Positions 50,351-61,371 of a stretch of 64,000 nucleotides of DNA are shown one piece after another. Position 1 is the first letter of the stretch, and every line of letters begins with the position of its first letter. The notes beneath the pieces are model-generated. The model was not told the origin of the DNA. It saw only the letters and a program-made list of their open reading frames with translations, and ran no database searches. This DNA comes from Zoogloeaceae bacterium (GTDB taxonomy: Bacteria; Pseudomonadota; Gammaproteobacteria; Burkholderiales; Rhodocyclaceae), in assembly GCA_024235655.1 (NCBI GenBank), contig JACKLY010000001.1:744001-808000 (forward strand). The letters run 5' to 3'. Made by a program: the position numbers and the translations under genes.

Positions 50351-50378
50351 ACGGCCTCCATTTCTGGAGGCCGTTTTT
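50351..50378. terminator. Rho-independent terminator
   Basis: ACGGCCTCCA / TGGAGGCCGT perfect 10-bp stem with TTTC loop and TTTTTG after it on the plus strand. It ends the 50051-50320 gene and also lies just beyond the minus-strand tRNA, so may serve both directions. Confidence 0.85.
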
Positions 50379-50380
50379 GT

Positions 50381-50457
50381 TGGTGGGCCCGCACGGACTT
50401 GAACCGTGGACCAAAGGATTATGAGTCCTCTGCTCTAACCAACTGAGCTACAGGCCC
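50381..50457 (-). tRNA. tRNA(CAU), Met or Ile2
   Basis: 77 nt starting GGGCCTGTAGCTCAGTTGG, anticodon loop CTCATAA (CAU), T arm GGTTCAAGTCC and encoded CCA; acceptor pairs with one T-G. It lies 19 bp after the rpoD stop, same strand, so it could be co-transcribed. The sequence resembles the ileX/tRNA-Ile2 type that needs lysidine at C34; Met is the alternative. Confidence 0.88.
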
Positions 50458-50476
50458 GTAACTCGTTTGTTGGTTA

Positions 50477-52465
<1,989 letters not shown>

Positions 52466-52512
52466 TTCCCGGTGTGGGGTTGGAAAAACCCCAAATTATA
52501 TCAGAACTTAGC

Positions 52513-54294
52513 TTACTTTAGCTCGTCTCTGGTCGGCGTGTCCGGGGCAGAGCCCGGGTTGGTGCTGCGTGCGCTGAGCAACGCAACGTAGCGAGTTTTT
52601 TCTTCTGATGAAAGGCCGTTCAACCCAAGTGCCTGAGCCTTGGCCTTGAGGGTTTCAATTTCGTCGGTTTGTGCATCCCGGGCGAATTTCGCCAGGGTGC
52701 CGACAAACTCGGATTCGAGTTCGTCTTCAGCAAAAGGTTCGCGCATCAGGTCAGACGCTGCCGCTTTCAACAGCGGGTCGTCATCATTGCCACGGAGGCG
52801 CTCCAGCAGCACAGCGTAATCCGGTGCGGCCGTGTCGGCGTTGCGAACTGCGTCGACCAGGCGTTGCAAGGTCTCGGACTCCCGGCTGCCCTTGGGTAGC
52901 TGGTCAAGCGGCAGGCGCAGCGCAAGTGCCGGCTTTTGCAGGATCAGGCGGATCAGCTTGCGCATGAAGGTGGCGGCCGGTGACTGTCGCGGGGCACGTT
53001 CCGGTGCAGGTGGTGCGATGGAACGCAGCTCGCAGAGCCGCTCGACTTCCTGCTGTGAAAAACCGCTGGTTTCGGCAAGGCGTTTGACCAGTTGCAGGCG
53101 GAGCAGCGGGGTTTGCAATTTCTGCAGCAAGGGTTTGGCTTCCGCCACCAGCTTGGCTTTGCCTTCAGCGCTGCTCAGGTCGCAATGATTGCCCAGTTCG
53201 CGGAGCAGGAAATCAGACAGCGGCATGGCTTGCCCGACAAGGCGGTTGAAGGCTTCCTTGCCGAACTCGCGAATGAAGCTGTCCGGGTCCTGTGCATCCG
53301 GCAGAAAGACAAAACCGATGGTTTTTTGCTCGGGTAGTGCTTCCAGGCTGTTCTCAAGCGCCCGCCAGGCTGCCTTGCGCCCGGCGCTGTCACCATCGAA
53401 GCAGAAGACAATGCGGTCCACCTGGCGCAGCAGTTTTTGTACGTGGACGGTGGTGGTGGCGGTGCCGAGGGTGGCGACAGCATTGCTGACGCCGTGCTGA
53501 GCCAGCGCGATGACGTCCATGTAGCCTTCAACGACAATCGCGGTATCCGTTTCGCGCAGGGCACTGCGTGCCTGCGGCAGGCCGAATAATTCGCGGCCCT
53601 TTTCGAAGAGCGGTGTTTCCGGCGAATTCAGGTATTTGGGTTCGCCCGGGCCGATGATCCGGCCACCAAAGGCAATGACTTCGCCCTTGGGGTTGATGAT
53701 CGGGATCATCACGCGATCACGGAAGTAGTCGTAGCGCCGGCCGTCGTCACCCGCCTTGAGCATGCCCGCGGCGACAAGACGAGGGTCGTTGTAGTCCAGA
53801 GGGGCTTCGCGTAATCCGTTCGGCGGTGCGTAGCCCATGCCGAAGCGGGCGGCGATCTCGCCGGTGAGTCCGCGCTGCTTGAGGTAGTCGATGGCTTTCG
53901 GGGAGCTCTTCAACTGATCGCGGAAATACTGTGCCGACAGTGCCATCACATCGACCAGGTCGGTGGTGCGCGGCCCGTCGTGCGCTACCTGCCGACGACC
54001 TTCCTGCTCGGGAACCTGCATGCCGGAACGGCTGGCCAGATCCTTGACGGCATCGACGAAGCCCATGCCGGCATATTCCATCATGAAACCGATGGCGGTT
54101 CCGTGGGCGCCGCAGCCAAAGCAGTGATAGAACTGTTTTTGCGGGCTGACCGTGAATGAAGGCGATTTCTCGTTATGGAACGGGCAGCAGGCGGCCCAGT
54201 TGGCGCCCGCTTTCTTGAGCGGTACGTGTGCGTCGATCAGGTCGACGATATCGACCCGGTGCAGCAAGTCCTGGATGAAGGATTCAGGAATCAT
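52513..54294 (-). CDS. dnaG: DNA primase
   Basis: 593 residues: N-terminal CHC2 zinc finger (CPFHNEKSPSF ... YHCFGCGAHG), TOPRIM domain (VVEGYMDVIALAQHGVSNAVATLGTATT and FCFDGDSAGRKAA), and a C-terminal DnaB-binding helical domain. It synthesises RNA primers at the fork. It follows gatB/yqeY on the same strand and precedes rpoD by 47 bp. Confidence 0.97.
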   Translation of the reverse strand: MIPESFIQDLLHRVDIVDLIDAHVPLKKAGANWAACCPFHNEKSPSFTVSPQKQFYHCFGCGAHGTAIGFMMEYAGMGFVDAVKDLASRSGMQVPEQEGRRQVAHDGPRTTDLVDVMALSAQYFRDQLKSSPKAIDYLKQRGLTGEIAARFGMGYAPPNGLREAPLDYNDPRLVAAGMLKAGDDGRRYDYFRDRVMIPIINPKGEVIAFGGRIIGPGEPKYLNSPETPLFEKGRELFGLPQARSALRETDTAIVVEGYMDVIALAQHGVSNAVATLGTATTTVHVQKLLRQVDRIVFCFDGDSAGRKAAWRALENSLEALPEQKTIGFVFLPDAQDPDSFIREFGKEAFNRLVGQAMPLSDFLLRELGNHCDLSSAEGKAKLVAEAKPLLQKLQTPLLRLQLVKRLAETSGFSQQEVERLCELRSIAPPAPERAPRQSPAATFMRKLIRLILQKPALALRLPLDQLPKGSRESETLQRLVDAVRNADTAAPDYAVLLERLRGNDDDPLLKAAASDLMREPFAEDELESEFVGTLAKFARDAQTDEIETLKAKAQALGLNGLSSEEKTRYVALLSARSTNPGSAPDTPTRDELK

Positions 54295-54342
54295 GGCTGG
54301 CGTGCCAGCGACTGGAGTGCGTGATGAGGCAAGCCGGCGCCG

Positions 54343-54789
54343 TTATCGCGACAGTGCTGCCTTGACCTGTCGCGAGACTTCGCCCATGTCAGCACGTCCG
54401 GCCAGCCTGGATTTGACCACGCCCATCACCTTGCCCATATCGGCAGCGCCGCTGGCGTTGGTGGCGACAATGGCGCCCTGAACCTCGGCGGCGATCTCGT
54501 CTGGCGAAAGCTGGGCGGGCATGTAGGCCGACAGCAGTTCGGCTTCGAAGCGCTCGGCGCTGGCCAGGTCTTCGCGTTTCGCGGCCTCGTATTGCGTGAT
54601 GCTGTCACGGCGTTGCTTGAGCAGCTTTTCCACGATGGCGAGTACGCCAGTGTCATCGAGTTCGATGCGCTCGTCGACTTCCTTTTGCTTGATGGCTGCG
54701 AGCAGCAGCCGGATGGCACCCAGCCTGGCCGATTCCTTGGCCCGCATGGCGGATTTCATGTCGTCGGTGATGCGTTCCTTGAGCGTCAT
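54343..54789 (-). CDS. GatB/YqeY domain protein
   Basis: 148 residues: MTLKERITDDMKSAMRAKESARLGAIRLLLAAIKQKEVDER and SAYMPAQLSPDEIAAEVQ, full YqeY family. Related to the tail domain of the GatB amidotransferase; possible tRNA-binding role. In beta-proteobacteria it commonly sits between rpsU and dnaG (family context). Confidence 0.9.
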   Translation of the reverse strand: MTLKERITDDMKSAMRAKESARLGAIRLLLAAIKQKEVDERIELDDTGVLAIVEKLLKQRRDSITQYEAAKREDLASAERFEAELLSAYMPAQLSPDEIAAEVQGAIVATNASGAADMGKVMGVVKSRLAGRADMGEVSRQVKAALSR

Positions 54790-54810
54790 TCTTTGATCCC
54801 CACAAACGTC

Positions 54811-54838
54811 AAAAGCCGTCCACCTCGTGATGGACGGC
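54811..54838 (-). terminator. terminator after rpsU
   Basis: On the minus strand GCCGTCCA (54838-54831) pairs with TGGACGGC (54822-54815) across an 8-nt loop, then TTTTG. It lies between rpsU and gatB/yqeY and may partly terminate the operon. Confidence 0.7.
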
Positions 54839-54945
54839 CCAAGCCTTCGCTACTTCAGGAAAATTGCCTGGCGCCGTGATTGGGGCGGCGCCATTTCAAG
54901 CAGTGTTATCTTGTTTCTGACTGCAACTGCTGCGACCGGAGTCGC

Positions 54946-55158
54946 TTAAAACATTTTCGGCGGCAGCGTCTGGCTACGGATGCGCTTGTGATGGCGCTTG
55001 ACCGCAGCAGCCAGCTTGCGCTTGCGCTCGGCGGTGGGCTTCTCGTAAAACTCACGGGCACGCAACTCGGTCAGCAGACCGGTTTTTTCGACAGTGCGCT
55101 TGAAGCGGCGGATCGCTACTTCAAACGGCTCGTTTTCCTTGACGCGAATACTCGGCAT
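54946..55158 (-). CDS. rpsU: 30S ribosomal protein S21
   Basis: 70 residues, MPSIRVKENEPFEVAIRRFKRTVEKTG with a basic C-terminus (RKRKLAAAVKRHHKRIRSQ): standard bS21. It starts the rpsU-gatB/yqeY-dnaG-rpoD cluster and is divergent from tsaD with 121 bp between starts. Confidence 0.97.
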   Translation of the reverse strand: MPSIRVKENEPFEVAIRRFKRTVEKTGLLTELRAREFYEKPTAERKRKLAAAVKRHHKRIRSQTLPPKMF

Positions 55159-55279
55159 TGAAATCAGTCCAATCAGTGGGTTGGAAAATGGGAAAGACCG
55201 CGATTATAAACAGACTACCTGCATTTTTCCAAGTCCACCTTTTCATGGGGGGTGGTTGCGTGAGGTAGAATTGCCGCCA

Positions 55280-56305
55280 ATGCTGGTGCTGGGCTTCGAA
55301 TCTTCCTGCGATGAAACCGGGGTTGCGCTCTACGATAGGGAGCGCGGCCTGGTTGCGCATGCCCTGCATTCTCAGGTCGCCATGCATCAGGAGTACGGTG
55401 GCGTTGTGCCCGAGTTGGCCTCACGCGACCATGTCCGCCGGGTTATTCCCCTGTTGCGCAAGGTGCTCGATGACAGTGGATGCACTTTTGCCGATATTGG
55501 TGCCGTGGCCTATACCCAGGGGCCCGGTCTGGCCGGGGCGTTGCTGGTTGGCGCGGCGTTTGCCGAGTCGCTGGCGACCTCGCTCGGCGTGCCTACGGTG
55601 CCGGTACATCATCTCGAAGGGCATCTGCTTTCACCGTTGCTGTCCTCCTCGCCGCCACAATTCCCGTTTGTTGCCTTGCTGGTGTCCGGAGGACATACCC
55701 AGTTGATGCGGGTCTCCGGCGTTGGCGAGTACCAGTTGCTGGGGGAAACCCTGGATGATGCGGCAGGTGAGGCGTTTGACAAGACGGCCAAGTTGCTTGG
55801 CTTGGCCTACCCGGGAGGGCCGGCCTTGTCTGCGCTGGCCGAACAGGGCAGGCCCGATGCCGTAAGCTTGCCACGCCCGATGCTCAATTCGGGCGACCTG
55901 ATGTTCAGTTTTTCCGGGCTGAAGACTGCGGTGCTGACTCAAGTCCGGGCGCTGGAAGGCGATGGGCAGGTGCTGACCCCGCAGAACAGGGCCGATATTG
56001 CGCGGGGCTTTCAGGATGCCATCGTTGACGTGCTGGTCAAGAAATCACTACGCGCTCTGAAGGACTCCGGTCTTTCGGCGCTGGTGGTGGCTGGCGGTGT
56101 CGGTGCCAATCGCGAATTGCGCCGACAGTTGAATGCCAGGGCCGAGCGACGCGGGTTTTCGGTTTATTACCCCGAACTGGAATTTTGCACGGACAACGGC
56201 GCCATGATTGCGCTGGCCGGTGCCTTGCGCCTGGCTCAAGGTGCCTCAGCCAAACCTGCCGGCAGCTTTGCCGTCCGGCCGCGTTGGCCGCTGGCTGAAA
56301 TCTAG
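55280..56305 (+). CDS. tsaD: tRNA threonylcarbamoyladenosine biosynthesis protein TsaD
   Basis: 341 residues: MLVLGFESSCDETGVALYD (ASKHA start), metal motif VPVHHLEGHLLSPLL, VSGGHTQLM, and VVAGGVGANRELRR. It transfers threonylcarbamoyl to A37 of ANN-decoding tRNAs. The ATG at 55280 is the family start; the open frame upstream is spurious. Its stop shares the tetramer CTAG with the convergent plsY stop. Confidence 0.97.
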   Translation: MLVLGFESSCDETGVALYDRERGLVAHALHSQVAMHQEYGGVVPELASRDHVRRVIPLLRKVLDDSGCTFADIGAVAYTQGPGLAGALLVGAAFAESLATSLGVPTVPVHHLEGHLLSPLLSSSPPQFPFVALLVSGGHTQLMRVSGVGEYQLLGETLDDAAGEAFDKTAKLLGLAYPGGPALSALAEQGRPDAVSLPRPMLNSGDLMFSFSGLKTAVLTQVRALEGDGQVLTPQNRADIARGFQDAIVDVLVKKSLRALKDSGLSALVVAGGVGANRELRRQLNARAERRGFSVYYPELEFCTDNGAMIALAGALRLAQGASAKPAGSFAVRPRWPLAEI

Positions 56306-56910
56306 GGTTTTTTCTTGGCGCCGATCTTGGGCTCGGTGCCTGCCAGCAGTCGCTGCAGGTTGAGCCAGTGCTTGGCAATCAGTGCCAGTGCAATGATGCC
56401 GACTGCCAGCATCTGGAAATTTCCTCCCCACATCATCGCCGCCAGCATGGGCGCACCCGCTGCGGCAATCAGTGCAGCCAGCGACGAGTAGCGTGAAATC
56501 AGCGCGGTGATCAACCACAGTGCCAGCGTGCCCAGCCCGAGTAGTGGGTCCAGCGCCAGCAACACGCCGGCTGCAGTCGCGACGCCCTTGCCGCCTTTGA
56601 AACGGAGAAAGACCGGGTAGAGGTGGCCGAAAAACACGGCCAGCGCAATCAACCCGACGGCCGTGTTCGAGAGCATGAAGTGGTTGGCCAGAAAGACGGC
56701 GAGCCAGCCTTTGGCGCCGTCGCCGATCAGCGTTACCAGTGCGGCCAGCTTGTTGCCGCTGCGCAGTACATTGGTGGCGCCGGGGTTGCCTGAGCCGTAG
56801 CTGCGCGGGTCGGCCAGGCCGAAAATCCGGCTGGAAATGACAGCAAACGGAATGGAGCCAAGCAGATAGGCGCCAATGATGGCTGCGGGTAGAAGCAGAG
56901 AGCTGTCCAT
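56302..56910 (-). CDS. plsY: glycerol-3-phosphate acyltransferase PlsY
   Basis: 202 residues with five membrane segments; motifs YLLGSIPFAVISSR, GSGNPGATNVLR, GDGAKGWLAVFLA and FFGHLYPVFLRFKGGKGVATAAG match PlsY. It acylates glycerol-3-phosphate from acyl-phosphate. The ATG at 56910 is the family start; upstream codons toward folB are not used. Divergent from folB with 49 bp between the starts, so promoters are close. Confidence 0.95.
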   Translation of the reverse strand: MDSSLLLPAAIIGAYLLGSIPFAVISSRIFGLADPRSYGSGNPGATNVLRSGNKLAALVTLIGDGAKGWLAVFLANHFMLSNTAVGLIALAVFFGHLYPVFLRFKGGKGVATAAGVLLALDPLLGLGTLALWLITALISRYSSLAALIAAAGAPMLAAMMWGGNFQMLAVGIIALALIAKHWLNLQRLLAGTEPKIGAKKKP

Positions 56911-56959
56911 AAGGTCGGGCGGGAGCGGTACAATTCGATGCCGAATTGTACACTGAGCC

Positions 56960-57316
56960 ATGGATATCATTTTCATCGACGACCTACGCGTCGAAACCCT
57001 GATCGGGATCTACCCCCGCGAGAAGGCAGTGCCTCAGACCATCGAGATCAGCCTGCGTATCGGTTCGTCCACCGCGTCTGCCGGTGCGTCTGACGATATT
57101 TGCGACACCATTGATTACGCCGTGGTTGCCGAGCGTCTGCGCAAAGAGCTGCAGATGCAGCATTTCAACCTGCTGGAAAAACTGGCCGAGCATGTGGCCA
57201 ATATCCTGCTCGATGATTTCGGTGCGCAGTGGGTGCAGGTGTCGATTGCCAAACTGGGCATGCTGCGTGGCGTCAAGCGGGTCGGTGTCGTCATCGAGCG
57301 GGTGGCCAGACCCTAG
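56960..57316 (+). CDS. folB: dihydroneopterin aldolase
   Basis: 118 residues: MDIIFIDDLRVETLIGIYPREK, ICDTIDYAVVAERLRK, LLEKLAEHVANILL and SIAKLGMLRGVKRVGV with the catalytic Glu and Lys. It makes 6-hydroxymethyl-dihydropterin in folate synthesis. Convergent with ybaK (15 bp between stops). Confidence 0.94.
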   Translation: MDIIFIDDLRVETLIGIYPREKAVPQTIEISLRIGSSTASAGASDDICDTIDYAVVAERLRKELQMQHFNLLEKLAEHVANILLDDFGAQWVQVSIAKLGMLRGVKRVGVVIERVARP

Positions 57317-57331
57317 CCCGCATCTTCGTTC

Positions 57332-57820
57332 TCAGTCCTTCAGCGCGACCTCGACCACCTTGGGTTGCAGTACCTGCAGGATGTCGTGCGGGTGAACGCC
57401 GACAAGAAAGCCGCGGCGACCGCCATTGATATAGATCAGCGGCAAATCGAGGATGCTTTTCTCGATATGTACGGGGATCGCCTTCTTGGTTCCAAAGGGG
57501 CTGGTGCCCCCGACAAGAAACCCCGTGTGCTTGTTCGCCACTTCCGGCGTGCAGGGTTCAACCTTCTTGCAACCGATTTGCCGCGCCAGTTCCTTTGTCG
57601 ATACCTTGCGGTCACCGTGCATCAGTACGATCAGCGGCTTGCGGTTTTCATCTTCCATGACCAGGGTTTTGACTACCGCATGTTCATCGACATTCAGTTC
57701 GCGGGCCGACACGCGTGTGCCGCCGTGCTCCTCATAGCTGTACAGGTGAGTCGAGTGGGCGATGCGGTGTGCGCGCAAGAAACGGGTAGCAGGTGTCTCA
57801 GGGGCATGTTCGGATTTCAT
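57332..57820 (-). CDS. ybaK: Cys-tRNA(Pro) deacylase YbaK/EbsC
   Basis: 162 residues: ATRFLRAHRIAHSTHLYSYEE, VVKTLVMEDENRKPLIVLMHGDRKVSTKELA, the conserved Lys motif and GGTSPFGTKKAIPVHIEK, all typical of YbaK. It clears mischarged Cys-tRNA(Pro). Transcribed from 57820, downstream of the sensor kinase gene. Confidence 0.92.
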   Translation of the reverse strand: MKSEHAPETPATRFLRAHRIAHSTHLYSYEEHGGTRVSARELNVDEHAVVKTLVMEDENRKPLIVLMHGDRKVSTKELARQIGCKKVEPCTPEVANKHTGFLVGGTSPFGTKKAIPVHIEKSILDLPLIYINGGRRGFLVGVHPHDILQVLQPKVVEVALKD

Positions 57821-57838
57821 GATGAGCCTTTCAATGGA

Positions 57839-59905
57839 TCAGTGAAGGCTGCGCAACAGCGCGCGCAGCCGAGCCGGCTTGACCGGCTCGCGCAGCTGGT
57901 AGACCCCGATTTCCGGGAGTTCGCATTCTGCTGATGTGATGACAACCCCGGGGTGCTGACGCAGCAGGGACTGCACCTCATTCGGCAGGACACAATTGCC
58001 GGGCTGGTTCACCACTGGAATGGCTCGTTCTGCTTCAAGAAGCCGCCAGGCACGGGGTATGTCTTCGGCGATCTTGACCGTGTAGCCCCAACGTGTGGCA
58101 CGTTCTGCAAAATTTCCCGGCTCGCCGATGAGAACCAGCGTTGGCAGCTGTGTTTCATCCGGCATGTCCGGGGTTGATTGCCCGGAGGTACAGGGCAGCG
58201 TCAGCGAGAAAGTCGAGCCCTGACCTTCCCTTGAACGCAGGCTGATGCTGGTGCCCAGCAGACAGGCAATGCGGTGCGAGATGGCCAGACCCAAGCCCAG
58301 TCCGGCATCCTGGGTCCTGGCCCGGTTGGCAACCTGATAGAACTCGTCAAAAACAGCGGCCTGGTTGGCGGGCGCAATTCCCTCTCCATTGTCGCGAACC
58401 TCGATTCGGATCCCATTGGGACGTCTGCGCGTGCACACCAGCACCGAGCCTGAATCGGAGAATTTGATGGCATTGTCGATCAGGTTGCCAAGCAGTCGCG
58501 TCAGCAAGGCTTCGTCGGTTTCGAGCTTGGTGTCGCTGGCGCGGAATAACAGACGAACGCCAACTGCTGCTGCCATTGGTTGAAAAGTCGAGGCCAGTTG
58601 CTCAAAGAGGCGCTTGACGCTGATCTCCTTGCGTTCCGGTGTAATGCTGTCCATGTCCAGGCGGGAGATGTCGAGCAGGCTGCGCAATTGGCTGGCCATG
58701 GCGCGTGCCGCAGTATCAATACGTTCAATGAGTACGCGCTCCTCTGGTGCATTGCTGATGCGGGAGAGGTCGGCGAGGAACAACTGAAGCGCATGCAGGG
58801 GCTGACGCAGGTCGTGGCTGGCGGCGGCGAAGAAGCGAGATTTCGATTGTGCCAGGCGCTCTGCCTCGGAACGGCGGTAGTTGAGTTCCTGGGTGGCTTC
58901 CTGTACCCGGTTTTCAAGGGAGTCATGGCTGGCCTTGAGTTCGGTGGTCAAAGCCGACAACTGTTTCAGTTGCCGGCGAATGAGCAAACCGGCAGCAATC
59001 AGGATGGCAATGGCGAACAACCCGAACGAAAGTATCCGGTAGGCATTTTTCTGCCAGTTGCCGGTGAGCAGGCTGGTTGGCGTCACGCTGACAATGCGCA
59101 GGTTCGGGTAGCCGGATACAGGTTCGACCGCCAGCAGATAGCGTGTGCCTTCAATCTGATTGCGGTTCATGTTCAGTGGCATGTTCGCAAAATCGCCTTC
59201 TGCCATTACTTCGCGGAAATCGGGCAAGGTGTCTGCTTTCTGGGAAGCTGGCCAGGTCAGCGAACGACACAGGGCAACGACCTTGCCTTCGGCATTGACG
59301 AGGCCTGCTTCAAACGAGCCATAGGGGCGCGAGGAGCGGCAATGCTGTTCAAAATAATCGGGCTCGATGGCAATCATCAAGGCGCCGGAAAAATGTTTTG
59401 AGCTGCCCAGGCGTCGTGCAAAGGCATAGGTCGGTCGGTTCGAATTGCGGCCGATATAGGGGCCGTACTGGGATCGCTCAGCCCCCCCCTCCAGGGCGCG
59501 GAAATAGGGGCGGTCACGAACGTTGATCATCTGTGGTTGTTCGGCAAAGCTGGTGTGGCGCTGATAGCCTTCAGCATCAAAAATCAGCAGATGCCGAATC
59601 TGGGGCAATACCCGGCTCAGCCGTTCCTTGAGCCGCTGATGACCGACTGCGCTGCTCCAGTTCTGCCATCGGTCGCCTTCCTGAATGGCGATGCGCATTT
59701 CGTCGAGCAGTACTTCAATGCTGTCCAGCGAGCGGGCAACATGCTCTGCAAACATGCGGTCATGCTGTGCAACCAGTTTTTTTGCCTGTGCCAACTCATT
59801 TTGCCGGCTCGCGGAGAAGTCTACGAGCAGGAGCGCGATCAGCAACGCGGCAGCAAAGGTGCCGAGCATCAGTGCCGGTGGAAAAAAAAGATTCTTCGAA
59901 TTCAT
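57839..59905 (-). CDS. sensor histidine kinase with degenerate C-terminal receiver
   Basis: 688 residues. Membrane segments at about 8-30 and 291-309 enclose a periplasmic Cache-type sensor (INVRDRPYFRALEGG). A cytosolic coiled coil leads to HisKA (FFAAASHDLRQPLHAL, His364) and HATPase (LLGNLIDNAIKFSDSG, DNGEGIAPAN, AGLGLGLAISHRIA). The last ~100 residues look receiver-like but lack the acidic pair and phosphoacceptor Asp, keeping only Lys in EPVKP. No response regulator gene is adjacent. Confidence 0.9.
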   Translation of the reverse strand: MNSKNLFFPPALMLGTFAAALLIALLLVDFSASRQNELAQAKKLVAQHDRMFAEHVARSLDSIEVLLDEMRIAIQEGDRWQNWSSAVGHQRLKERLSRVLPQIRHLLIFDAEGYQRHTSFAEQPQMINVRDRPYFRALEGGAERSQYGPYIGRNSNRPTYAFARRLGSSKHFSGALMIAIEPDYFEQHCRSSRPYGSFEAGLVNAEGKVVALCRSLTWPASQKADTLPDFREVMAEGDFANMPLNMNRNQIEGTRYLLAVEPVSGYPNLRIVSVTPTSLLTGNWQKNAYRILSFGLFAIAILIAAGLLIRRQLKQLSALTTELKASHDSLENRVQEATQELNYRRSEAERLAQSKSRFFAAASHDLRQPLHALQLFLADLSRISNAPEERVLIERIDTAARAMASQLRSLLDISRLDMDSITPERKEISVKRLFEQLASTFQPMAAAVGVRLLFRASDTKLETDEALLTRLLGNLIDNAIKFSDSGSVLVCTRRRPNGIRIEVRDNGEGIAPANQAAVFDEFYQVANRARTQDAGLGLGLAISHRIACLLGTSISLRSREGQGSTFSLTLPCTSGQSTPDMPDETQLPTLVLIGEPGNFAERATRWGYTVKIAEDIPRAWRLLEAERAIPVVNQPGNCVLPNEVQSLLRQHPGVVITSAECELPEIGVYQLREPVKPARLRALLRSLH

Positions 59906-59941
59906 TGCACCATGACGAACGGATTTTCCATCAGCATAACA

Positions 59942-60862
59942 CTAGCCGCGTGGATGGTGTTTTGCATGGAGTTGCTTGAGCCGTTCTCTGGCGACGTGGG
60001 TGTAGATCTGTGTTGTCGTGATGTCGGCATGGCCGAGCAGCATCTGCACCACACGCAGGTCGGCGCCATGATTGATCAGGTGCGTGGCGAAGGCGTGACG
60101 CAGGGTGTGCGGGGACAATTGCCCGATGGGCAGCCCGGCATCGCTGCCGTAGCGTTTGATCAGGTTCCAGAACATCTGCCGGCTCATGGCCGCAGCGCGG
60201 GTGGTGACGAACAGCGCATCGCTCTGCCGCTTGCCGAGCAGTGCCGGCCGTGCGTCGGTGAGATAGCGGCGCAAGCATGAAACCGCTTCTTCCCCCAGCG
60301 GCACCAGCCGTTCCTTGCTGCCTTTGCCGAAGATGCGTACCAGCCCCATGTCGAGGTTCAGTTCGTGGAGCTTCAGCCCGACCAGCTCCGAGACACGCAA
60401 GCCAGATGCATAGAGGGTTTCAAGCATGGCGCGGTCACGTTGTCCCAGCGGAGTTTCCGTTTTTGGGGCAGCAAGCAGTGCTTCTACCTGCGCTTCGCTC
60501 ATCAGCTTGGGAAGTCTTGTCGGGCGGATCGGGTTGGCGATGCGCCGGGTTGGATCTTCGGTGATCTGCTGTTCAACAAGCAGGCGTCGGAAAAACCGGC
60601 GCAATGAAGACAAATGACGTGCTTGCGAAGCCGAGCGCATCTGCACCGAGATTTCTGCCATGTAGGCAGCCACGGCCGCTTCGTCCGCCGAGCGGAGAGA
60701 AGGGCGTTCATGCTGTGCCAGCCAGCGGGCAAAGCGCGACAGGTCGGAGCGGTAGCTGTTCAGTGATGCTTTTGCCAGACCATCCTCAAGCCAGACGGCA
60801 TCGCAGAACAGATCAATCTCGTTCAGATCGACAGCGTCCAGCGTTGGGGTGTCCGCTGTCAT
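59942..60862 (-). CDS. xerD: tyrosine recombinase XerD
   Basis: 306 residues: core-binding domain (SLNSYRSDLSRFARWLAQHE) and catalytic domain with Arg in TLYASGLRVSELVGL, Lys in GKGSKERLVPLG, HTLRHAFATHLINHGADLRVVQMLLGHADITTTQIYTHV. It resolves chromosome dimers with XerC at dif. ATG at 60862 overlaps the ogt stop (4 bp); it is 36 bp upstream of the sensor kinase start. Confidence 0.95.
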   Translation of the reverse strand: MTADTPTLDAVDLNEIDLFCDAVWLEDGLAKASLNSYRSDLSRFARWLAQHERPSLRSADEAAVAAYMAEISVQMRSASQARHLSSLRRFFRRLLVEQQITEDPTRRIANPIRPTRLPKLMSEAQVEALLAAPKTETPLGQRDRAMLETLYASGLRVSELVGLKLHELNLDMGLVRIFGKGSKERLVPLGEEAVSCLRRYLTDARPALLGKRQSDALFVTTRAAAMSRQMFWNLIKRYGSDAGLPIGQLSPHTLRHAFATHLINHGADLRVVQMLLGHADITTTQIYTHVARERLKQLHAKHHPRG

Positions 60863-61332
60863 CGCTGCTCGTGAGCCAGCAGCCATGATTTGATATCCAG
60901 TGGGAAACCTTCCCTGTGCTGGTTGAAACCGCCCAGTCTTCCATTGGCGGCAACCACCCGGTGACAGGGAATGACGATCGGAAAGGGATTGGCGCCACAG
61001 GCCTGACCGACGGCTCTCGGGGCATTGTGCAAGGCGCGGGCGAGTTCTCCGTAAGTACGGGTTTCGCTGCAGGGAATGGCGGCAACCTGTTGCCAGACAC
61101 GGCGCTGGAAAGGCGTGCCGGAAGGTTTCAGCGGCAGGCCGAAAACAAATGCCGGGTCTTGCAGGAAAGCGTGCAGTTGCCGGGCGGTTTCGCGGGCAAG
61201 CAGACTTGTTCCCGATTGTTCAGGCTGCGGGCCGAGAAAGTCGATGGCGGCAACCCAGTCATCGCCATCGCAGCGAATCCCGAGAGAAAACCCCGGCGCG
61301 CTGACAATGGCGGCATATTCGTTTTTCTGCAT
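60859..61332 (-). CDS. ogt: methylated-DNA--protein-cysteine methyltransferase
   Basis: 157 residues with the active-site PCHRV (FPIVIPCHRVVAANGRLGGF) and GTPFQRRVWQQVAAIPCSETRTYGELA. It repairs O6-methylguanine by suicidal methyl transfer. Overlaps xerD by 4 bp, an operon pairing seen in related genomes. Confidence 0.95.
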   Translation of the reverse strand: MQKNEYAAIVSAPGFSLGIRCDGDDWVAAIDFLGPQPEQSGTSLLARETARQLHAFLQDPAFVFGLPLKPSGTPFQRRVWQQVAAIPCSETRTYGELARALHNAPRAVGQACGANPFPIVIPCHRVVAANGRLGGFNQHREGFPLDIKSWLLAHEQR

Positions 61333-61371
61333 GGCTATTCCCGTTTTAGACCCAGAAACCAGATGCTGATT

